In this document: one piece after another, positions 5,405 to 7,493 of the stretch
Layout of the letters: each line of letters opens with the position of its first letter
Position numbering within the stretch: position 1 is the first letter of the stretch
Assembly (NCBI GenBank): GCA_964562855.1
Contig: CAZLVB010000034.1
Coordinates: forward strand, 1-7,493
Length of the DNA stretch: 7,493 nucleotides
DNA from: 2-12-FULL-41-17 sp964562855
GTDB taxonomy: Bacteria > Patescibacteriota > Microgenomatia > Curtissbacterales > GWA2-41-24
Reading direction: 5' to 3'
Notes under the pieces: model-generated
What the model was told of the DNA's origin: nothing
Database searches by the model: none
The model's input: only the letters and a program-made list of their open reading frames with translations
Program-made: the position numbers and the translations under genes

Positions 5405-6508
5405 ATGAATTTAGGCCTATTTCTGGCAATCGGGGAAAGCTTAGAGGACCTTAAGAGGAAGGGCCAACTGGCGAGGGTTGTCAATTATAATATTAAAAAG
5501 TATTCCCAGGCTTTTGACAAAATTTATATATTTTCCTACGCGAATGAAGCCTTACAATTACCAAAAAATTGTATTCTCGTTCCCAATAAAACCGGTCTTC
5601 ATCGGTATCTTTATGCTCCGCTCATACCCTTACTCCACTTTCGAAAAATTTTTGACTGCGATATTTTACGAGGCTACCAAATCACCGGAGGGATACCTTG
5701 TGCTATCTCTAAGATTTTTTTTGGCAAGCCGTATGTCATCAATTACGGCTATCATTACAGTAAAGTCGCTTTTATTGAAAACAAAAAATTTCAGGCTTTT
5801 GCCTTCCCCCTCTTAGGAATAATAGTTGGTTTTTTCGCCGACGCTATCATTGTTACCTCTCCCGACCTTCTCAAGTATCTGGCTCGCGTCAAGAAGGGGA
5901 AAATCCATCAGTTTCCTTCAGCCGGTGTCGACCTAAAATTGTTCAGGCCAGGCATAGTTTCTACCAAGCGCAATATTCTAAGAATAATTTATATTGGCAG
6001 ATTTGAAGCTCAAAAAAATCTGCGCAGTTTAATTGAGGCCGTAGGCAAAATAAAAAAACCAAAGATCAAACTAACATTAGCCGGAGAAGGATCTCAAAAA
6101 AAAGAACTGATGTCGCAGGCTAAAAACTTATCAGTCAATCTAGAAATTTTACCGCCTCAAGACTACAAAAATATTCCGCGGCTGCTTTGCCTGTCCGATA
6201 TCTTCACGCTGCCGTCGCAGGTAGAAGGCAATTCCAAGATTTTAGTAGAAGCGATGGCTTGCGGAACTGCGGTTATCGGTACCAATGTGGAGGGAATCAG
6301 ACAAATCATCAAGCATAAAAAGACGGGAATTTTATGCCAAACATCGGCAAATTCGATAAAACAAGCAATAGACTGTCTTATTGATCCGGCAACTCGATTT
6401 TCAATCGCCAGAAACGCCAGAGAGTTTGTCGAGAAGCACTATGATTTCGAAAGACTCTTTCAAGAAGAAGTAGATTTGCTAAGAAAGGTAGCAGATGAGA
6501 AATCGTAA
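5405..6508 (+). CDS. Glycosyltransferase, GT4-type (GT-B fold)
   Basis: This is a 367-residue GT-B glycosyltransferase. The ATG at 5405 is chosen although the frame stays open to 5213: the family begins with a strand followed by SL-[ED]-x-x-x-x-x-G and here MNLGLFLAIGESLEDLKRKG fits, while the 64 residues upstream are unlike any GT and are read from hairpin DNA. The acceptor domain carries GGIPCAIS (95-102) and INYGYHYS (112-119), the hydrophobic stretch about 132-150, and VTSPDLLKYL (150-159). The hinge SAGVDLKLFRP (172-182) leads to the donor domain: IYIGRFEAQKN with R199 and K204, LTLAGEGSQ (224-231), and LPSQVEGNSKILVEAMACG with the intact E-x7-E pair E274/E282. By motif count it is the most canonical GT of the window. 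No Shine-Dalgarno site is visible. It overlaps the next gene by 14 bases, suggesting translational coupling. Donor sugar unknown. Confidence 0.88.
   Translation: MNLGLFLAIGESLEDLKRKGQLARVVNYNIKKYSQAFDKIYIFSYANEALQLPKNCILVPNKTGLHRYLYAPLIPLLHFRKIFDCDILRGYQITGGIPCAISKIFFGKPYVINYGYHYSKVAFIENKKFQAFAFPLLGIIVGFFADAIIVTSPDLLKYLARVKKGKIHQFPSAGVDLKLFRPGIVSTKRNILRIIYIGRFEAQKNLRSLIEAVGKIKKPKIKLTLAGEGSQKKELMSQAKNLSVNLEILPPQDYKNIPRLLCLSDIFTLPSQVEGNSKILVEAMACGTAVIGTNVEGIRQIIKHKKTGILCQTSANSIKQAIDCLIDPATRFSIARNAREFVEKHYDFERLFQEEVDLLRKVADEKS
6484..6488 (+). promoter_or_regulatory. Shine-Dalgarno site of the last gene
   Basis: AAAGG stands six bases before the ATG at 6495, inside the end of the preceding CDS. 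It is the best-placed ribosome site of the window and supports choosing that ATG. Confidence 0.5.
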
Positions 6509-7493
6509 AATACTTTTTGTCTACAGAACCCCCCGAGGTAAAGTTCTGGCCGAGTGGCAAAAAGGTAAGGGGCCTGACAGTTTACTGTTCGGCGCCAATC
6601 ATCTTAAAAAGATGGGTTATCAAGTAGATTTTTTCGACTCTGCTTATTCCCCGGTCAATTTTTTTCATCCGCTACTTTATCCTCTTGAGCATTCGATAAT
6701 AAATGTCACAAAAATGGGTTTCAAGCTGGACCAGGCTCTTTGGCATTTGCCAAGATTTTCAAGTTACGATGTCATCGTTGGTACCGGAGATTCCGCTGGA
6801 TTGCCGCTCTTAGCTCTAAAGTATTTCGGTCTTATCAAAAAACCGATAATTTTTATGACAGCCGGCCTTGCCGGAGCTCTTAAGGGTAAGGAAAATACTT
6901 GGGTCGGTAAATTCTATAAAAAGATTTTACCGATGGCAGATGTTTTTACCTCATATGCCCAAATCGAAATCAATTTTTTTGAAAAAGAAATGGGAATCAA
7001 AAAAGGCAAAATAAAATACATGCCACTTGCCACAGATTATGAATACTTTTCCCAAAAATCCCAGCCAAAGGTAAAAAAAGAAATTATTTGTGCGGTCGGG
7101 ACAGAACAGGGAAGAGACTATAAAACATTATTCGAGGCAGTAAGAAAATTGCCAGTCACTGTAGAAGTCGCCTGTCACCCCGACAATATTAAAGGCTTAA
7201 ACATTCCTGCTAACGTCAAAATTCGTCTAAATATTCCGGTACAAGACATTTTAAAAATTTATCAACGGTCTGTTATTTCAATCGTGCCTTGTTTCGAGAG
7301 GTATCGCTCATCAGGCCAAATGGTCGTCTTGGAATCAGCAGCTGCCGGCCTACCAATTATCGCAGCCAAAATCCAAGGCATAACATCGGCGTTTGATTTT
7401 AAAGACAAAAGCCATCTTCTCTTTACAAAACCGCAGGACCCAAAAGACCTTAGACAAAAAATCAGTCTGCTTTTAGAAAATAAAACTTTAAGA
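6495..7493 (+). CDS. Divergent GT4-like glycosyltransferase (3' end outside window)
   Basis: The frame is open from ATG 6495 to the right edge, 333 codons without a stop. ATG is preferred because AAAGG lies at 6484-6488 and the protein starts with a GT-B-type strand, KILFVYRTPRG. The acceptor domain has a GPDSLLFGANHL helix (26-37) in the usual loop position and VIVGTGDSAG (93-102). The hinge YMPLATDYEYF (175-185) matches the GT4 pattern PLGVDxxxF. The donor domain has CAVGTEQGRDYKTLFEA (199-215), where R207 and K210 fit the phosphate-binding RDYxTL variant, and RSSGQMVVLESAAAGLP (271-287). E280 is the second Glu of E-x7-E, but the first position is S272; E268 lies four residues earlier. Only the last part of the C-terminal domain should be missing. 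No close functional assignment is possible. Confidence 0.82.
   Translation, partial: MRNRKILFVYRTPRGKVLAEWQKGKGPDSLLFGANHLKKMGYQVDFFDSAYSPVNFFHPLLYPLEHSIINVTKMGFKLDQALWHLPRFSSYDVIVGTGDSAGLPLLALKYFGLIKKPIIFMTAGLAGALKGKENTWVGKFYKKILPMADVFTSYAQIEINFFEKEMGIKKGKIKYMPLATDYEYFSQKSQPKVKKEIICAVGTEQGRDYKTLFEAVRKLPVTVEVACHPDNIKGLNIPANVKIRLNIPVQDILKIYQRSVISIVPCFERYRSSGQMVVLESAAAGLPIIAAKIQGITSAFDFKDKSHLLFTKPQDPKDLRQKISLLLENKTLR

Overview
The window is a dense, single-strand bacterial stretch. The + strand carries seven protein genes with almost no space between them: the end of an NAD+ synthase gene, then six genes for nucleotide-sugar conversion and glycosyl transfer. No tRNA, rRNA, CRISPR array, transposase or phage gene is visible. 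By eye the sequence is moderately AT-rich and the proteins are lysine-rich. TAA, TAG and TGA all close genes at sensible family ends, so the standard bacterial code fits. Compact genes, few clear Shine-Dalgarno sites and long runs of glycosyltransferases are compatible with an uncultured bacterium such as a Candidate Phyla Radiation (Patescibacteria) member. That placement is a weak guess from style, not from a marker gene.

Layout. 1-675: C-terminal part of glutamine-type NAD+ synthase (nadE), cut by the window edge. 682-2007: UDP-glucose/UDP-sugar 6-dehydrogenase with its catalytic cysteine. 2007-3113: extended SDR nucleotide-sugar epimerase/dehydratase, joined to the dehydrogenase by a TAATG stop/start overlap. 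3123-4022: GT-A-like glycosyltransferase of a little-studied family, GTG start. 4038-5279: GT4-type (GT-B) glycosyltransferase. 5280-5404: the only real intergenic gap, 125 bases rich in hairpins and short repeats. 5405-6508: second GT4-type glycosyltransferase. 6495-7493: third, divergent GT4-like glycosyltransferase, overlapping the previous gene by 14 bases and running off the right edge.

How the genes may work together. The dehydrogenase probably makes a UDP-uronic acid (UDP-glucuronate is the default). The coupled SDR probably modifies a nucleotide sugar, perhaps that product. Four glycosyltransferases could then build an oligosaccharide on a lipid carrier or protein, giving a surface glycan. 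No flippase, polymerase, ligase or initiating phosphoglycosyl transferase lies in the window, so the final product cannot be named. The hairpin-rich gap suggests a first transcript ending after the first GT4 gene and a second covering the last two genes.

I found no clear sign of a wholly new system. The points most worth a second look are a cysteine in the SDR active site that resembles GDP-mannose 3,5-epimerase, the repeat- and hairpin-rich gap that reaches into the end of a coding sequence, and variant catalytic motifs in two of the three GT4 enzymes.
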